Source: Xenopus tropicalis (Eukaryota > Chordata > Amphibia > Anura > Pipidae). Taken from it: a DNA stretch of 64,000 bases. The stretch's first letter is position 1. Each line of letters opens with the position of its first letter. The DNA is taken from NCBI RefSeq assembly GCF_000004195.4, contig NC_030683.2, positions 2,997,133 through 3,061,132 on the forward strand, read 5' to 3'. The notes under the pieces were generated by a model that was given only the letters and a program-made list of their open reading frames with translations, was not told where the DNA came from and ran no database searches. Position numbers and translations under genes: made by a program. Below are positions 50,701 to 53,675 of the stretch, in pieces.

Positions 50701-53154
50701 CAGGCTGAGTTATACAGGGAACTCTGAGTATCACTCATGTATTATAAGGGATAATGTACCCCCTACTGTAAATGATAAGGATATTAGCAGTCACTGAGGG
50801 GTTCTGTGCCCCCCATATAAAGGCACAAGGCTGCAGGCTGAGTTATACAGGGAACTCTGAGTATCACTCATGTATTATAAGGGATAATGTACCCCCTACT
50901 GTAAATGATAAGGATATTAGCAGTCACTGAGGGGTTCTGTGCCCCCCATATAAAGGTACAAGGCTGCAGGCTGAGTCACTGGTTAATCGCATCTCATGTT
51001 TATGGCATTTCATTCATGATAAATGGTGGCCAAACCCTACATATAAAACAGTGTACTTTCCCTTTAAAGCTTATACTTTAAATAAGATCGTGGGGGAATG
51101 AATGCACAGAATGGAGAGATGCCCGGAGGCAATTGGTGCCTTTGATGAGCCCCCCCCCCCCCCCCCCCAGTACAGTGCTGTGTCCCATTATTGTGGTGAC
51201 TGCGAGATCTAAAGGCAAATCCCTTCTCATGTTCTGGTTCTGAAAGTTTTATAACCCCCACACTGAGAGCGGGGGGGCCGCCATTCTCATAGCGCGGGGG
51301 GAAAGTTCCGGGTCAGTACCTTGGGTGCCTCATTGGGTCAAGGTGCTTGGAGCCGCCATTTTGCATTAAGCAAAAGATTGGGTGTTTGAGCTCTGGAGCA
51401 GTCAGGGGTTACCCCAAGCCATGGGGGTCACATGTGGGGGGGGGGGGGATTTAATGTAAACAAAATATATGAATGCATGAAATCTTAATTGGGAATATAG
51501 ATCTACCCAGGGTCTGACTCAAACATTATAATCCTGCAGCTACTGGGGGGGGGGGGCGGGGGTTTGATGATTTATTCACTTTAATCTCACCCGTCAGTGT
51601 CACTATCAGAGAATATATTAGGGGGGTAAAAAGTGTTGGAAGGGTTACTGCCTGCCCTGCTCTCATTTCCCTACAGAAATAGGGGTTGGTAGCACTAGGT
51701 AGGTACCTAATATATAGGGGCAGAGACAGGGGAAAGTGTTGGAAGGGTTACTGCCTGCCCTGCTCTCATTTCCCTACAGAAATAGGGGTTGGTAGCACTA
51801 GGTAGGTACCTAATATATAGGGGCAGAGACAGGGGAAGTGTTGGAAGGGTTACTGCCTGCCCTGCCTCTCATTTCCCTACAGAAATAGGGGTTGGTAGCA
51901 CTAGGTAGGTACCTAATATATAGGGCAGAGACAGGGGAAAGTGTTGGAAGGGTTACTGCCTGCCCTGCTCTCATTTCCCTACAGAAATAGGGGTTGGTAG
52001 CACTAGGTAGGTACCTAATATATAGGGGCAGAGACAGGGGAAAGTGTTGGAAGGGTTACTGCCTGCCCTGCTCTCATTTCCCTACACAAATAGGGGTTGG
52101 TAGCACTAGGTAGGTACCTAATATATAGGGCAGAGACAGGGGAAAGTGTTGGAAGGGTTACTGCCTGCCCTGCTCTCATTTCCCTACAGAAATAGGGTTG
52201 GTAGCACTAGGTAGGGTACCTAATATATAGGGGCAGAGACAGGGGAAAGTGTTGGAAGGGTTTACTGCCTGCCCTGCTCTCATTTCCCTACAGAAATAGG
52301 GGTTGGGTAGCACTAGGTAGGTACCTAATATATAGGGGCAGAGACAGGGGAAAGTTGTTGGAAGGGTTACTGCCTGCCCTGCTCTCATTCCCTACAGAAA
52401 TAGGGTTGGTAGCACTAGGTAGGTACCTAATATATAGGGGCAGAGACAGGGGAAAGTGTTGGAAGGGTTACTGCCTGCCCTGCTCTCATTTCCCTACAGA
52501 AATAGGGGTTGGTAGCACTAGGTAGGTACCTAATATATAGGGGCAGAGACAGGGGAAAGTGTTGGAAGGGTTACTGCCTGCCCTGCTCTCATTTCCCTAC
52601 AGAAATAGGGGTTGGTAGCACTAGGTAGGTACCTAATATATAGGGGCAGAGACAGGGGAAAGTGTTGGAAGGGTTACTGCCTGCCCTGCTCTCATTTCCC
52701 TACAGAAATAGGGTTGGTAGCACTAGGTAGGTACCTAATATATAGGGGCAGAGACAGGGGAAAGTGTTGGAAGGGTTACTGCCTGCCCTGCTCTCATTTC
52801 CCTACAGAAATAGGGGTTGGTAGCACTAGGTAGGTACCTAATATATAGGGGCAGAGACAGGGGAAAGTGTTGGAAGGGTTACTGCCTGCCCTGCTCTCAT
52901 TTCCCTACAGAAATAGGGGTTGGTAGCACTAGGTAGGTACCTCATATATAGGGGCAGAGACAGGGGAAAGTGCAGTATAATAAATTAAATGAATGTTGCA
53001 TTTCCCATTGGCTGGGCTGCCCCATGTGATGTTACAATGAATGTTCTGGTTCTAGGACGAGACGGGGTACCAGTCCCCACACAGCGATGTTAATCCCGAT
53101 GCCTCCGAGATCCTTCAGGTGAAGAGGAAGAAAATTCTGGCAAAAAAAAAATGA
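5716..53154 (+). CDS. NRAP: NRAP, nebulin-related anchoring protein (42 coding exons, complete)
   Basis: NRAP is an actin-binding scaffold of striated muscle that acts in myofibril assembly and anchors terminal actin filaments at myotendinous junctions and intercalated discs. Joining 42 GT-AG exons gives 1729 codons and a TGA stop, close to the roughly 1730 residues of human NRAP. Residues 1-57 form a LIM domain (C6, C9, H27, C30, C33, C36, C54, H57). Residues 58 to about 180 are a linker with divergent modules. The rest is nebulin modules of about 35 residues. Super-repeats are at residues 540-778, 779-1021, 1022-1264 and 1265-1507, with a partial one from 1508. Each carries one YKSDL-x-WMKGVGW-like site (exons 20, 25, 31, 36, 41). 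The start ATG has G at -3, and there is no upstream ATG after the TATA box. The identification is very secure. Exon limits were set by hand from splice consensus and frame. Confidence 0.97.
5823..5904. repeat. 82-bp near-perfect palindrome in intron 1
   Basis: Two 41-bp arms meet at a central CTAG (5862-5865) without a spacer. By hand, 40 of 41 positions pair, and the one mismatch is 5844 against 5883. The arm tips read AAAATCTGAGCTGTCAATCA. It starts 35 bp after the exon 1 donor. It may be a minimal foldback MITE, but I could not place it in a family. Confidence 0.93.
5940..6422. mobile_element. T2-like MITE in intron 1 (approximate limits)
   Basis: A non-coding element with the motifs shared by several copies in this window: a run near ATGAAGACCAATTGCAAATT, a core with GGGGGTCACTGACCCCGGCA, GGTTGCTAAGG segments, and an end reading GGTGAACTGTCCCTTTAAA. 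The TTTAA end fits the TTAAAGG termini of Xenopus T2-type (TTAA target) MITEs. The family name is from memory and the left limit is uncertain. Confidence 0.6.
6505..8008 (+). repeat. ~82-bp minisatellite, about 18 copies, intron 1
   Basis: Each unit has GGCATTCCCAGTACCCAGAG, a C run of 7-10, AGCCCAATAAATAGTGACTG and CTGTGGCACCTTACAG. Copies begin near 6521, 6603, 6687, 6768, 6850 and so on. Length differences are mostly in the C runs. Long open frames on both strands here are repeat artefacts. Confidence 0.95.
8428..9236 (+). repeat. 112-bp tandem array, second locus, about 7 copies, intron 1
   Basis: The same unit and orientation as the array at 3470-4925 (AACCCAATAGGGCTGTTCTG ... TTGGGATCAAGTACAGGTAC). 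It ends abruptly at 9236, about 190 bp before exon 2. The two arrays lie 3.5 kb apart on either side of exon 1. Confidence 0.95.
9427..9521 (+). CDS. NRAP: NRAP exon 2, second half of LIM domain
   Basis: Begins [20 protein letters not shown] and ends in FCQ plus two bases at a GTAAGT donor. It supplies H27, C30, C33, C36 and C54. The 3' intron is phase 2, the only non-phase-0 intron in the coding region. Confidence 0.96.
9655..10535 (+). repeat. 55-bp minisatellite, 16 copies, intron 2
   Basis: The unit contains TGTATAGTAAGGCAAGTAGC, GTATCAGGGGAAGGGGGTGT and GAATGTGGGATAGGG. Units with AGT instead of TGT after the G run come at every third position (copies 5, 8, 11, 14), showing a 165-bp higher-order repeat. 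Confidence 0.95.
10812..11094. mobile_element. short hAT-like non-autonomous element, intron 2
   Basis: It begins AGGGATGCGCCGAGTCCAGG and ends ATTCCCTGCATCCCTACT, so GGGATGC and GCATCCC are inverted ends. ACAAACT flanks both sides (10805-10811 and 11095-11101) as a likely target duplication. The related element at 19395-19558 has similar ends. Confidence 0.6.
11253..11340 (+). CDS. NRAP: NRAP exon 3, end of LIM domain and linker
   Basis: One base completes the split codon, then [20 protein letters not shown] and on to SEAVSE at a GAG|GTGAGT donor. H57 is the last LIM ligand. Confidence 0.96.
11660..12372 (+). repeat. 107/142-bp tandem repeat, about 6 copies, intron 3
   Basis: GCCGCCATCTTCTTTTCCTT recurs near 11681, 11821, 11965, 12072, 12179 and 12286. 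The first two units are longer (140 and 144 bp) because they carry an extra segment with AGAGCAGAGGAAGTTTCCAG. The later units are a homogenised 107-bp form. Confidence 0.92.
12740..14075 (+). repeat. ~101-bp minisatellite, about 13 copies, intron 3
   Basis: The unit contains GCATTCTGTCACAGTGGCAC, AGATCCTATCTGATCCCCCC and ATGGCTGAGATTCTAGCTAT. Copies differ chiefly in C-run length. It ends about 130 bp before exon 4. Confidence 0.95.
14204..14308 (+). CDS. NRAP: NRAP exon 4
   Basis: 35 codons beginning [20 protein letters not shown]. The FHWDMKSK segment is a hallmark of the NRAP linker. The donor is weak (CAG|GTACCA). Confidence 0.95.
14321..14368. repeat. AT-rich inverted repeat after exon 4
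   Basis: GTAAAATATTATATATATAT and its reverse complement flank a short A/T centre, so the whole segment can fold into one hairpin. It starts 12 bp after the exon 4 donor. Confidence 0.8.
14452..14538 (+). CDS. NRAP: NRAP exon 5
   Basis: 29 codons beginning [20 protein letters not shown] and ending TISN. It is a shorter, divergent module. The flanking intron 5 (14539-14845) shows nothing else recognisable. Confidence 0.9.
14846..14947 (+). CDS. NRAP: NRAP exon 6
   Basis: 34 codons with [20 protein letters not shown], an NRAP-type [13 protein letters not shown] module. Donor AAT|GTAAGC. Intron 6 (14948-15573) shows no array or element that I can name. Confidence 0.95.
15574..15678 (+). CDS. 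NRAP: NRAP exon 7, nebulin module
   Basis: 35 codons beginning [20 protein letters not shown] and ending QLVSD at a GTGAGT donor. Confidence 0.96.
15923..16030 (+). CDS. NRAP: NRAP exon 8, nebulin module
   Basis: 36 codons beginning [20 protein letters not shown] and ending NELASD at a GTAAGT donor. Confidence 0.96.
16362..16552. mobile_element. 191-bp hAT-like MITE with 8-bp duplication, intron 8
   Basis: The ends are inverted: GGGGTGGGCAAACT on the left and AGTTTGCCCACCCC on the right. ATTAGACA is repeated exactly at 16354-16361 and 16553-16560, as expected for an 8-bp hAT target duplication. It has no coding capacity. Confidence 0.85.
16686..17233. mobile_element. 548-bp foldback-ended element with internal array, intron 8
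   Basis: The left end TAGTGATGAGCGAA and right end TTTCGCCCATCACTA are near inverted copies. The centre (about 16795-17140) is a ~20-bp minisatellite of GGCTATTATTTCGTCGCCCG, some 17 diverged copies. The array is therefore an internal expansion of the element. No transposase is present. Confidence 0.75.
16795..17145 (+). repeat. ~20-bp minisatellite, about 17 copies
   Basis: GGCTATTATTTCGTCGCCCG is repeated with variation (CGACGCC, CGTTGCC, CGTGCGG). It lies inside the element at 16686-17233. The remaining part of intron 8 (17234-17945) shows no clear repeat. Confidence 0.9.
17946..18050 (+). CDS. NRAP: NRAP exon 9, nebulin module
   Basis: 35 codons beginning [20 protein letters not shown] and ending DQLGQ at a GTACGT donor. 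It matches the divergent human module around YHQQYQKEM. Confidence 0.93.
18497..19000. mobile_element. GGGTGAAGACACA-type MITE with fourfold internal repeat, intron 9
   Basis: It begins TTA|GGGTGAAGACACATTGGG and ends with the inverted GTAGCTCCGTGTGTCTTCA. The last CCC is missing, replaced by the start of the next element. Between them a ~103-bp segment (GCAGCTACTTTTT, CCCCTGCCATAG) is repeated about four times. It is the same family as 19850-20071. Confidence 0.75.
19001..19305. mobile_element. Inverted-end element AAGGTGGCCATAC ... GTATGGGGACCTT, intron 9
   Basis: The left end AAGGTGGCCATAC and right end GTATGGGGACCTT are near inverted copies. It abuts, and appears to have cut off, the right end of the preceding MITE. 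A related fragment lies near 40060-40140. Confidence 0.6.
19395..19558. mobile_element. 164-bp hAT-like MITE, intron 9
   Basis: It begins TAGGGATGCTCCAAATCC and ends GAATTTGGTGCATCCGTA. The flanks TTAGTGGT (19387-19394) and TTAGGGGT (19559-19566) agree at 7 of 8 positions, as for a hAT target duplication. Confidence 0.7.
19575..19849. mobile_element. TTAA-bounded MITE, intron 9
   Basis: Inverted ends of about 22 bp: GGGTAAGAACCCAAGGAGC after a TTAA at 19575, and GCTCCTTGGGTTCTTACC before a TTAA at 19846. TTAA duplications point to a piggyBac- or Kolobok-type non-autonomous element. Confidence 0.7.
19850..20071. mobile_element. 222-bp Harbinger-like MITE (intact), intron 9
   Basis: GGGTGAAGACACATTGGGCT opens it and TAGCTCTGTGTGTCTTCACCC closes it, an inverted pair. 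TAA flanks both sides (19847-19849, 20072-20074), fitting the TWA duplication of Harbinger-type elements. It sits exactly at the right boundary of the preceding element. Confidence 0.75.
20265..20369 (+). CDS. NRAP: NRAP exon 10, nebulin module
   Basis: 35 codons beginning [20 protein letters not shown] and ending IVSD at a GTGAGT donor. Confidence 0.95.
20742..20858 (+). CDS. NRAP: NRAP exon 11, nebulin module
   Basis: 39 codons beginning [20 protein letters not shown] and ending NKLVSE. The [11 protein letters not shown] stretch is a strong NRAP signature. Confidence 0.97.
20967..21714 (+). repeat. 240-bp tandem repeat, about 3 copies, intron 11
   Basis: Nearly identical units containing TTAGCTGAAAGCAGTTCTAA, CAGACTCAGGCACACTTTAC and TCAGAATAGCACTCAATAGT. 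A single inverted copy occurs at about 39437-39627 in intron 29. The array ends 60 bp before exon 12. Confidence 0.95.
21775..21879 (+). CDS. NRAP: NRAP exon 12, nebulin module (likely alternatively spliced)
   Basis: 35 codons beginning [20 protein letters not shown] and ending YTSD. In mammals a 105-bp exon at this position is reported to distinguish skeletal (included) from cardiac (skipped) NRAP. This exon is also 105 bp and phase 0, so the same switch is possible here. That is an inference. Confidence 0.96.
22285..22694 (+). repeat. 94-bp tandem repeat, about 4 copies, intron 12
   Basis: The unit contains TCTCTGTACAGGCTATGAGC, AAACTTAGGGGGCTGTTCCT and GGGGAATCCCTATGTGCCAT. GGCTATG recurs at 22317, 22411, 22505 and 22599. 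Confidence 0.95.
22764..22871 (+). CDS. NRAP: NRAP exon 13, nebulin module
   Basis: 36 codons beginning [20 protein letters not shown] and ending LASN. It carries the [15 protein letters not shown] segment typical of NRAP. Confidence 0.96.
22913..25271 (+). repeat. 133-bp tandem array, about 18 copies, intron 13
   Basis: The unit contains GGCTGCAGGCTGAGTTATAC, AACTCTGAGTATCACTCATG, CCCCCTACTGTAAATGATAA and AGTCACTGAGGGGTTCTGTG. Copies are nearly identical, with recurring TAATGTAC / TACTGTAC / TACTGTCC variants. The array fills almost the whole intron, from 41 bp after the exon 13 donor to 26 bp before exon 14. Confidence 0.97.
25298..25408 (+). CDS. NRAP: NRAP exon 14, nebulin module
   Basis: 37 codons beginning [20 protein letters not shown] and ending CLKD at a GTAAGG donor. 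Confidence 0.96.
25781..25879 (+). CDS. NRAP: NRAP exon 15, nebulin module
   Basis: 33 codons beginning [20 protein letters not shown] and ending QQLSN at a GTAGGT donor. Confidence 0.96.
26034..26138 (+). CDS. NRAP: NRAP exon 16, nebulin module
   Basis: 35 codons beginning [20 protein letters not shown] and ending AELYSE. Confidence 0.96.
26350..27060 (+). repeat. 107-bp pyrimidine-rich minisatellite, about 6.6 copies, intron 16
   Basis: The unit contains GCACGAGTCTGCTCAGTTTG, CTCCTCTCTCCCCCTCCCTT and ATCATCTCTTACGCCCCCCT. The + strand is about two thirds C and T over long stretches. It ends 280 bp before exon 17. Confidence 0.95.
27062..27190. mobile_element. T2-like MITE end fragment, intron 16
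   Basis: It carries AATAATGAAGACCAGTTGTA, a TCTCAGAATATC segment and AATTTAAAGGTCAACTACCCC. The left part is missing, cut off by the minisatellite. Confidence 0.5.
27341..27448 (+). CDS. NRAP: NRAP exon 17, opens first regular super-repeat
   Basis: 36 codons beginning [20 protein letters not shown] and ending DIASD. The acceptor CAG is preceded directly by (TA)n instead of a normal pyrimidine tract. Confidence 0.96.
27532..27633 (+). CDS. NRAP: NRAP exon 18, nebulin module
   Basis: 34 codons beginning [20 protein letters not shown] and ending KRDSE. Intron 17 is only 83 bp. Confidence 0.96.
27642..27698 (+). repeat. 11-bp short tandem repeat, intron 18
   Basis: AACTGCTCTAG is repeated about 4.5 times just after the exon 18 donor. 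A second small repeat of two diverged ~46-bp units (ACACATTATTGTTTTCTATT) follows at about 27719-27810. Confidence 0.85.
27905..28102 (+). CDS. NRAP: NRAP exon 19, two fused nebulin modules
   Basis: 66 codons beginning [20 protein letters not shown], with a second module from [20 protein letters not shown], ending GLQSE. Confidence 0.97.
28126..28581. mobile_element. T2-like element forming a large foldback, intron 19
   Basis: It starts near GTAACTTTTAGTATGATGTAG and includes GGGGGTCACTGACCCCGGCA. Segment 28262-28365 (GGTTGCTAGTGTCCAAATGA ... AAGATAAGGAATAAA) recurs inverted at 28476-28581. Both halves resemble this family, so it may be two copies in opposite orientation. It ends about 50 bp before exon 20. 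Confidence 0.65.
28634..28738 (+). CDS. NRAP: NRAP exon 20, WMKGVGW module
   Basis: 35 codons beginning [20 protein letters not shown] and ending GDLVSE. This is the super-repeat marker module. Confidence 0.97.
28888..31030 (+). repeat. 62-bp minisatellite, about 35 copies, intron 20
   Basis: The unit contains TCAGTCTCCCCCAGCGAGTC, AGGTCTGTCAGGCTGCTGCC and TTGTGTTACACTGTTTCAGG. No + strand frame has a stop inside a unit, so very long false open frames cross it. Single-base indels cluster around 29,990-30,210, probably sequencing error. Confidence 0.96.
31088..31186 (+). CDS. NRAP: NRAP exon 21, nebulin module
   Basis: 33 codons beginning [20 protein letters not shown] and ending QELQSD. Confidence 0.96.
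31860..32222 (+). repeat. ~29-bp minisatellite, about 11 copies, intron 21
   Basis: The unit is GGGGTAACACATTGGGGGAG plus ATGGGAGCA. The segment 31187-31850 before it shows nothing that I can name. Confidence 0.93.
32235..34285 (+). repeat. 27-bp minisatellite, about 76 copies, intron 21
   Basis: The unit is CCCCATAGCCCCGGCACATT plus TGTATTG. A marker block with CACATATGTACTGCCC followed by CCCGTCACACATGTATTGCC recurs near 32520, 32815, 33090, 33405, 33705 and 34105, so units are organised in blocks of roughly 270-400 bp. The period is nine codons, which produces long false open frames on both strands. It ends 30 bp before exon 22. Confidence 0.96.
34316..34420 (+). CDS. NRAP: NRAP exon 22, nebulin module
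   Basis: 35 codons beginning [20 protein letters not shown] and ending AANLSE. It closes the first regular super-repeat. Confidence 0.96.
34897..35004 (+). CDS. NRAP: NRAP exon 23, opens second super-repeat
   Basis: 36 codons beginning [20 protein letters not shown] and ending DLASD. Confidence 0.96.
35090..35826 (-). repeat. 133-bp repeat array, inverted, about 5.5 copies, intron 23
   Basis: The reverse complement of the intron 13 unit (CATTATCCCTTATAATACAT, GTATAACTCAGCCTGCAGCC, CAGAACCCCTCAGTGACTGC). It ends 26 bp before exon 24. Confidence 0.96.
35853..36164 (+). CDS. NRAP: NRAP exon 24, three fused nebulin modules
   Basis: 104 codons beginning [20 protein letters not shown], then [20 protein letters not shown] and [20 protein letters not shown]. 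Here 312 nt replace the 102+198 nt of exons 18 and 19. Confidence 0.97.
36310..36678. mobile_element. T2-like MITE, intron 24
   Basis: It carries GAGAGTGATATCCTGAGATA, TGCAGTTGGTCTTCATTTTT, a central GGGGTCAGTGACCCCCATTT and an end with AGTTAACTTGAAGGTGAATT then CCCCTTTAAA. Confidence 0.65.
37098..37202 (+). CDS. NRAP: NRAP exon 25, WMRGVGW module
   Basis: 35 codons beginning [20 protein letters not shown] and ending AALASE. Confidence 0.97.
37433..37531 (+). CDS. NRAP: NRAP exon 26, nebulin module
   Basis: 33 codons beginning [20 protein letters not shown] and ending YNQAVD. Confidence 0.96.
37565..38260. mobile_element. Two T2-like MITE copies in intron 26
   Basis: A fragment at about 37565-37760 (GCAACTTTGCAATTGGTCTT, CTGCCTGGTTGCTAAGG) and a fuller copy at about 37926-38250 (TTAAAGGGGTTGATCCCC, GAGAGTGATATTCTGAG, GGGGTCAGTGACCCCCAAG, TTACCCATTCTATAACATTG). 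Limits are approximate. Confidence 0.55.
38275..38379 (+). CDS. NRAP: NRAP exon 27, nebulin module
   Basis: 35 codons beginning [20 protein letters not shown] and ending AMNLSE. It closes the second super-repeat. Confidence 0.96.
38647..38754 (+). CDS. NRAP: NRAP exon 28, opens third super-repeat
   Basis: 36 codons beginning [20 protein letters not shown] and ending NEIISD. Confidence 0.97.
38800..39201. mobile_element. T2-like MITE with TTAA at both ends, intron 28
   Basis: This is the most complete copy: TTAAAGGGGATGTTCACC on the left and AAAGGTGAACCCACCCCTTTAA on the right are near inverted ends bounded by TTAA. The middle holds GAGAGTGATATTCTGAGACA and GGGGTCAGTGACCCCCATTT. Xenopus T2-type MITEs are described with TTAAAGG ends and TTAA duplications. 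Confidence 0.75.
39299..39412 (+). CDS. NRAP: NRAP exon 29, nebulin module
   Basis: 38 codons beginning [20 protein letters not shown] and ending AASLLSD. Confidence 0.96.
39437..39627 (-). repeat. Inverted single copy of the intron 11 240-bp repeat, intron 29
   Basis: The reverse complement of most of the 20967-21714 unit (TATTGTTTCTCCTACTCCCA, ACTATTGAGTGCTATTCTGA, CTTGCAGCGCAGCAGTAAAG). It shows that the unit is an interspersed sequence that was tandemly multiplied in intron 11. Confidence 0.9.
39794..39991 (+). CDS. NRAP: NRAP exon 30, two fused nebulin modules
   Basis: 66 codons beginning [20 protein letters not shown], with a second module from [20 protein letters not shown]. Donor GAG|GTGAAT. 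Confidence 0.96.
40060..40265. mobile_element. Fragment related to the AAGGTGGCCATAC-type element, intron 30
   Basis: AAAGGTGCCCATACAGGGGC resembles the left end of the element at 19001, and it is followed by an internal GTGTATGGGGCCCTCTG. The right end is not clear. Confidence 0.4.
40457..40561 (+). CDS. NRAP: NRAP exon 31, FMRGVGC module
   Basis: 35 codons beginning [20 protein letters not shown] and ending TQLISE. The marker motif has C in place of the second W. Confidence 0.96.
40781..40879 (+). CDS. NRAP: NRAP exon 32, nebulin module with tandem donor sites
   Basis: 33 codons beginning [20 protein letters not shown] and ending NKVTNE. A second good donor (AAG|GTAACC) lies 12 nt upstream at 40867/40868. 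The family alignment and module length favour the downstream site at 40879. Confidence 0.95.
40992..41096 (+). CDS. NRAP: NRAP exon 33, nebulin module
   Basis: 35 codons beginning [20 protein letters not shown] and ending AANLSD. It closes the third super-repeat. Confidence 0.96.
41290..41597 (+). repeat. ~38-bp G-rich minisatellite, about 6-8 copies, intron 33
   Basis: The unit contains GGGGGCCCTTATCTGGGGGG and TAGGGTGAGGCTGGAGTGG. The early copies are degenerate. Runs of 4-10 G are frequent. Confidence 0.85.
41841..41948 (+). CDS. NRAP: NRAP exon 34, opens fourth super-repeat
   Basis: 36 codons beginning [20 protein letters not shown] and ending DIASD. Confidence 0.97.
42118..42310. repeat. 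Diverged relative of the 133-bp repeat, intron 34
   Basis: CCTTGTGCTTTTATACAGGTC, GGAACTCC, TTTTACAATAGGGGGGACTT and TTATTATAATATACAAG follow the order of the inverted 133-bp unit with many changes. It looks like an older interspersed copy. Confidence 0.5.
42498..42809 (+). CDS. NRAP: NRAP exon 35, three fused nebulin modules
   Basis: 104 codons beginning [20 protein letters not shown], with [20 protein letters not shown] and [20 protein letters not shown]. Donor GAG|GTGAGC. Confidence 0.97.
43185..43289 (+). CDS. NRAP: NRAP exon 36, marker module
   Basis: 35 codons beginning [20 protein letters not shown] and ending GELISE. Confidence 0.96.
43572..43670 (+). CDS. NRAP: NRAP exon 37, nebulin module
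   Basis: 33 codons beginning [20 protein letters not shown] and ending YLQCNE. Confidence 0.96.
43736..44798 (+). repeat. 51-bp minisatellite, about 21 copies, intron 37
   Basis: The unit contains AATACACTCCCCCGTGCAAA, GGAAGCAGAGACAGTCACAT and GGGTACCAGG. The period is 17 codons, so both strands show long repetitive open frames, which are not genes. Confidence 0.96.
44969..45073 (+). CDS. NRAP: NRAP exon 38, nebulin module
   Basis: 35 codons beginning [20 protein letters not shown] and ending ASQISD. It closes the fourth super-repeat. Confidence 0.97.
45160..47125 (+). repeat. 18-bp minisatellite, about 109 copies, intron 38
   Basis: The unit is AGTGTTCCCCTAGAGTCC, with variants AGACC, TCTAATG and TCAAATG. 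Copies between about 45,370 and 46,080 carry many indels, while 46,080-47,100 is very regular. The six-codon period gives false open frames on both strands. Confidence 0.97.
47304..47411 (+). CDS. NRAP: NRAP exon 39, opens partial fifth super-repeat
   Basis: 36 codons beginning [20 protein letters not shown] and ending EIASD. Confidence 0.97.
47840..48151 (+). CDS. NRAP: NRAP exon 40, three fused nebulin modules
   Basis: 104 codons beginning [20 protein letters not shown], with [20 protein letters not shown] and [20 protein letters not shown]. The donor is the less usual GAT|GTTAGT. Confidence 0.96.
48230..49740 (+). repeat. 31-bp minisatellite, about 48 copies, intron 40
   Basis: The unit is AAATCTGATTCATTGTACCC plus AGGGAGGGGCC. 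CCATGGG and CCCAGGG versions come in separate blocks. Confidence 0.96.
50038..50187 (+). CDS. NRAP: NRAP exon 41, WMKGVGW module and C-terminal linker
   Basis: 50 codons beginning [20 protein letters not shown], then [11 protein letters not shown] and an acidic/serine-rich tail ending SPYSA at a GTAAGT donor. Confidence 0.96.
50195..50985 (+). repeat. 133-bp repeat array, direct, about 6 copies, intron 41
   Basis: The same unit and orientation as intron 13. It begins within about 10 bp of the exon 41 donor. Confidence 0.96.
51631..52975 (+). repeat. 103-bp minisatellite, 13 copies, intron 41, with splice-site-like motifs
   Basis: The unit contains AAGTGTTGGAAGGGTTACTG, CTCTCATTTCCCTACAGAAA, GCACTAGGTAGGTACCTAAT and ATAGGGGCAGAGACAGGGGA. 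CTCTCATTTCCCTACAG matches a 3' splice site, and CTAG|GTAGGT follows 23 nt later. The segment 50990-51630 before it holds only poly-C and poly-G runs. Confidence 0.96.
53056..53154 (+). CDS. NRAP: NRAP exon 42, C terminus and stop
   Basis: 32 codons beginning [20 protein letters not shown], a basic end ([11 protein letters not shown]) and TGA at 53152-53154. The VNPDA-EIL-VKRKK segment matches the known NRAP C terminus. The last codons lie in a run of ten A, where a length error would matter little. Confidence 0.96.
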   Translation, partial: DETGYQSPHSDVNPDASEILQVKRKKILAKKK

Positions 53155-53675
53155 ACATTTGGTGCCGGTCCGATCGCTTGGGAATTCCCCGGGGCAGATA
53201 GAAAGGAACGGGGCAGCTCCTGCTATGTTTGTGTGTAACTCAGGGTATTTATCATGACTGCCTGGGTTATTCTGCCCCCGTGCACAAGGAACGTCCTAAA
53301 CTGCCCCCCCTGCTTTGCCCTACTTTGGGCCACCGCAGGAGGCAGAATGTGGTAGAATGTGTGGGGGTTCTATATAATAGTATTACTAGTGGGGAACTAG
53401 TCAGTTATGCTGTTAATGCCACATATAAACTGCCCCCCTTGGTTTCTTTACATTTAATTGCCCCCCCAGTGTAGTTTAATAGCATTTCCTTGACTGGTAG
53501 TGTTTCCATTGTACCGGGATCGCCGGTGAGTCTGACCTTGCAGAGCCGACACCCCCCTGTGTTTGTTTGTCACGTATATCGGAGCTCGAGCGACTGCAGG
53601 ATCAGTTTTTATACACGAGATTTGGGCTTCTTTGTAGAATCGTTTGTACGGAATAAACGCGACTCCATTCGAGAT
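53155..53675 (+). other. NRAP: NRAP 3' UTR (inferred)
   Basis: About 520 nt from the stop codon to shortly beyond the AATAAA at 53652. No repeats are present. The cleavage site is inferred. Confidence 0.65.
53652..53657 (+). terminator. NRAP: NRAP polyadenylation signal AATAAA
   Basis: It is a canonical AATAAA about 500 nt after the stop codon, followed by GT/T-rich sequence. It is the first such hexamer after the stop on the + strand. Confidence 0.7.
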
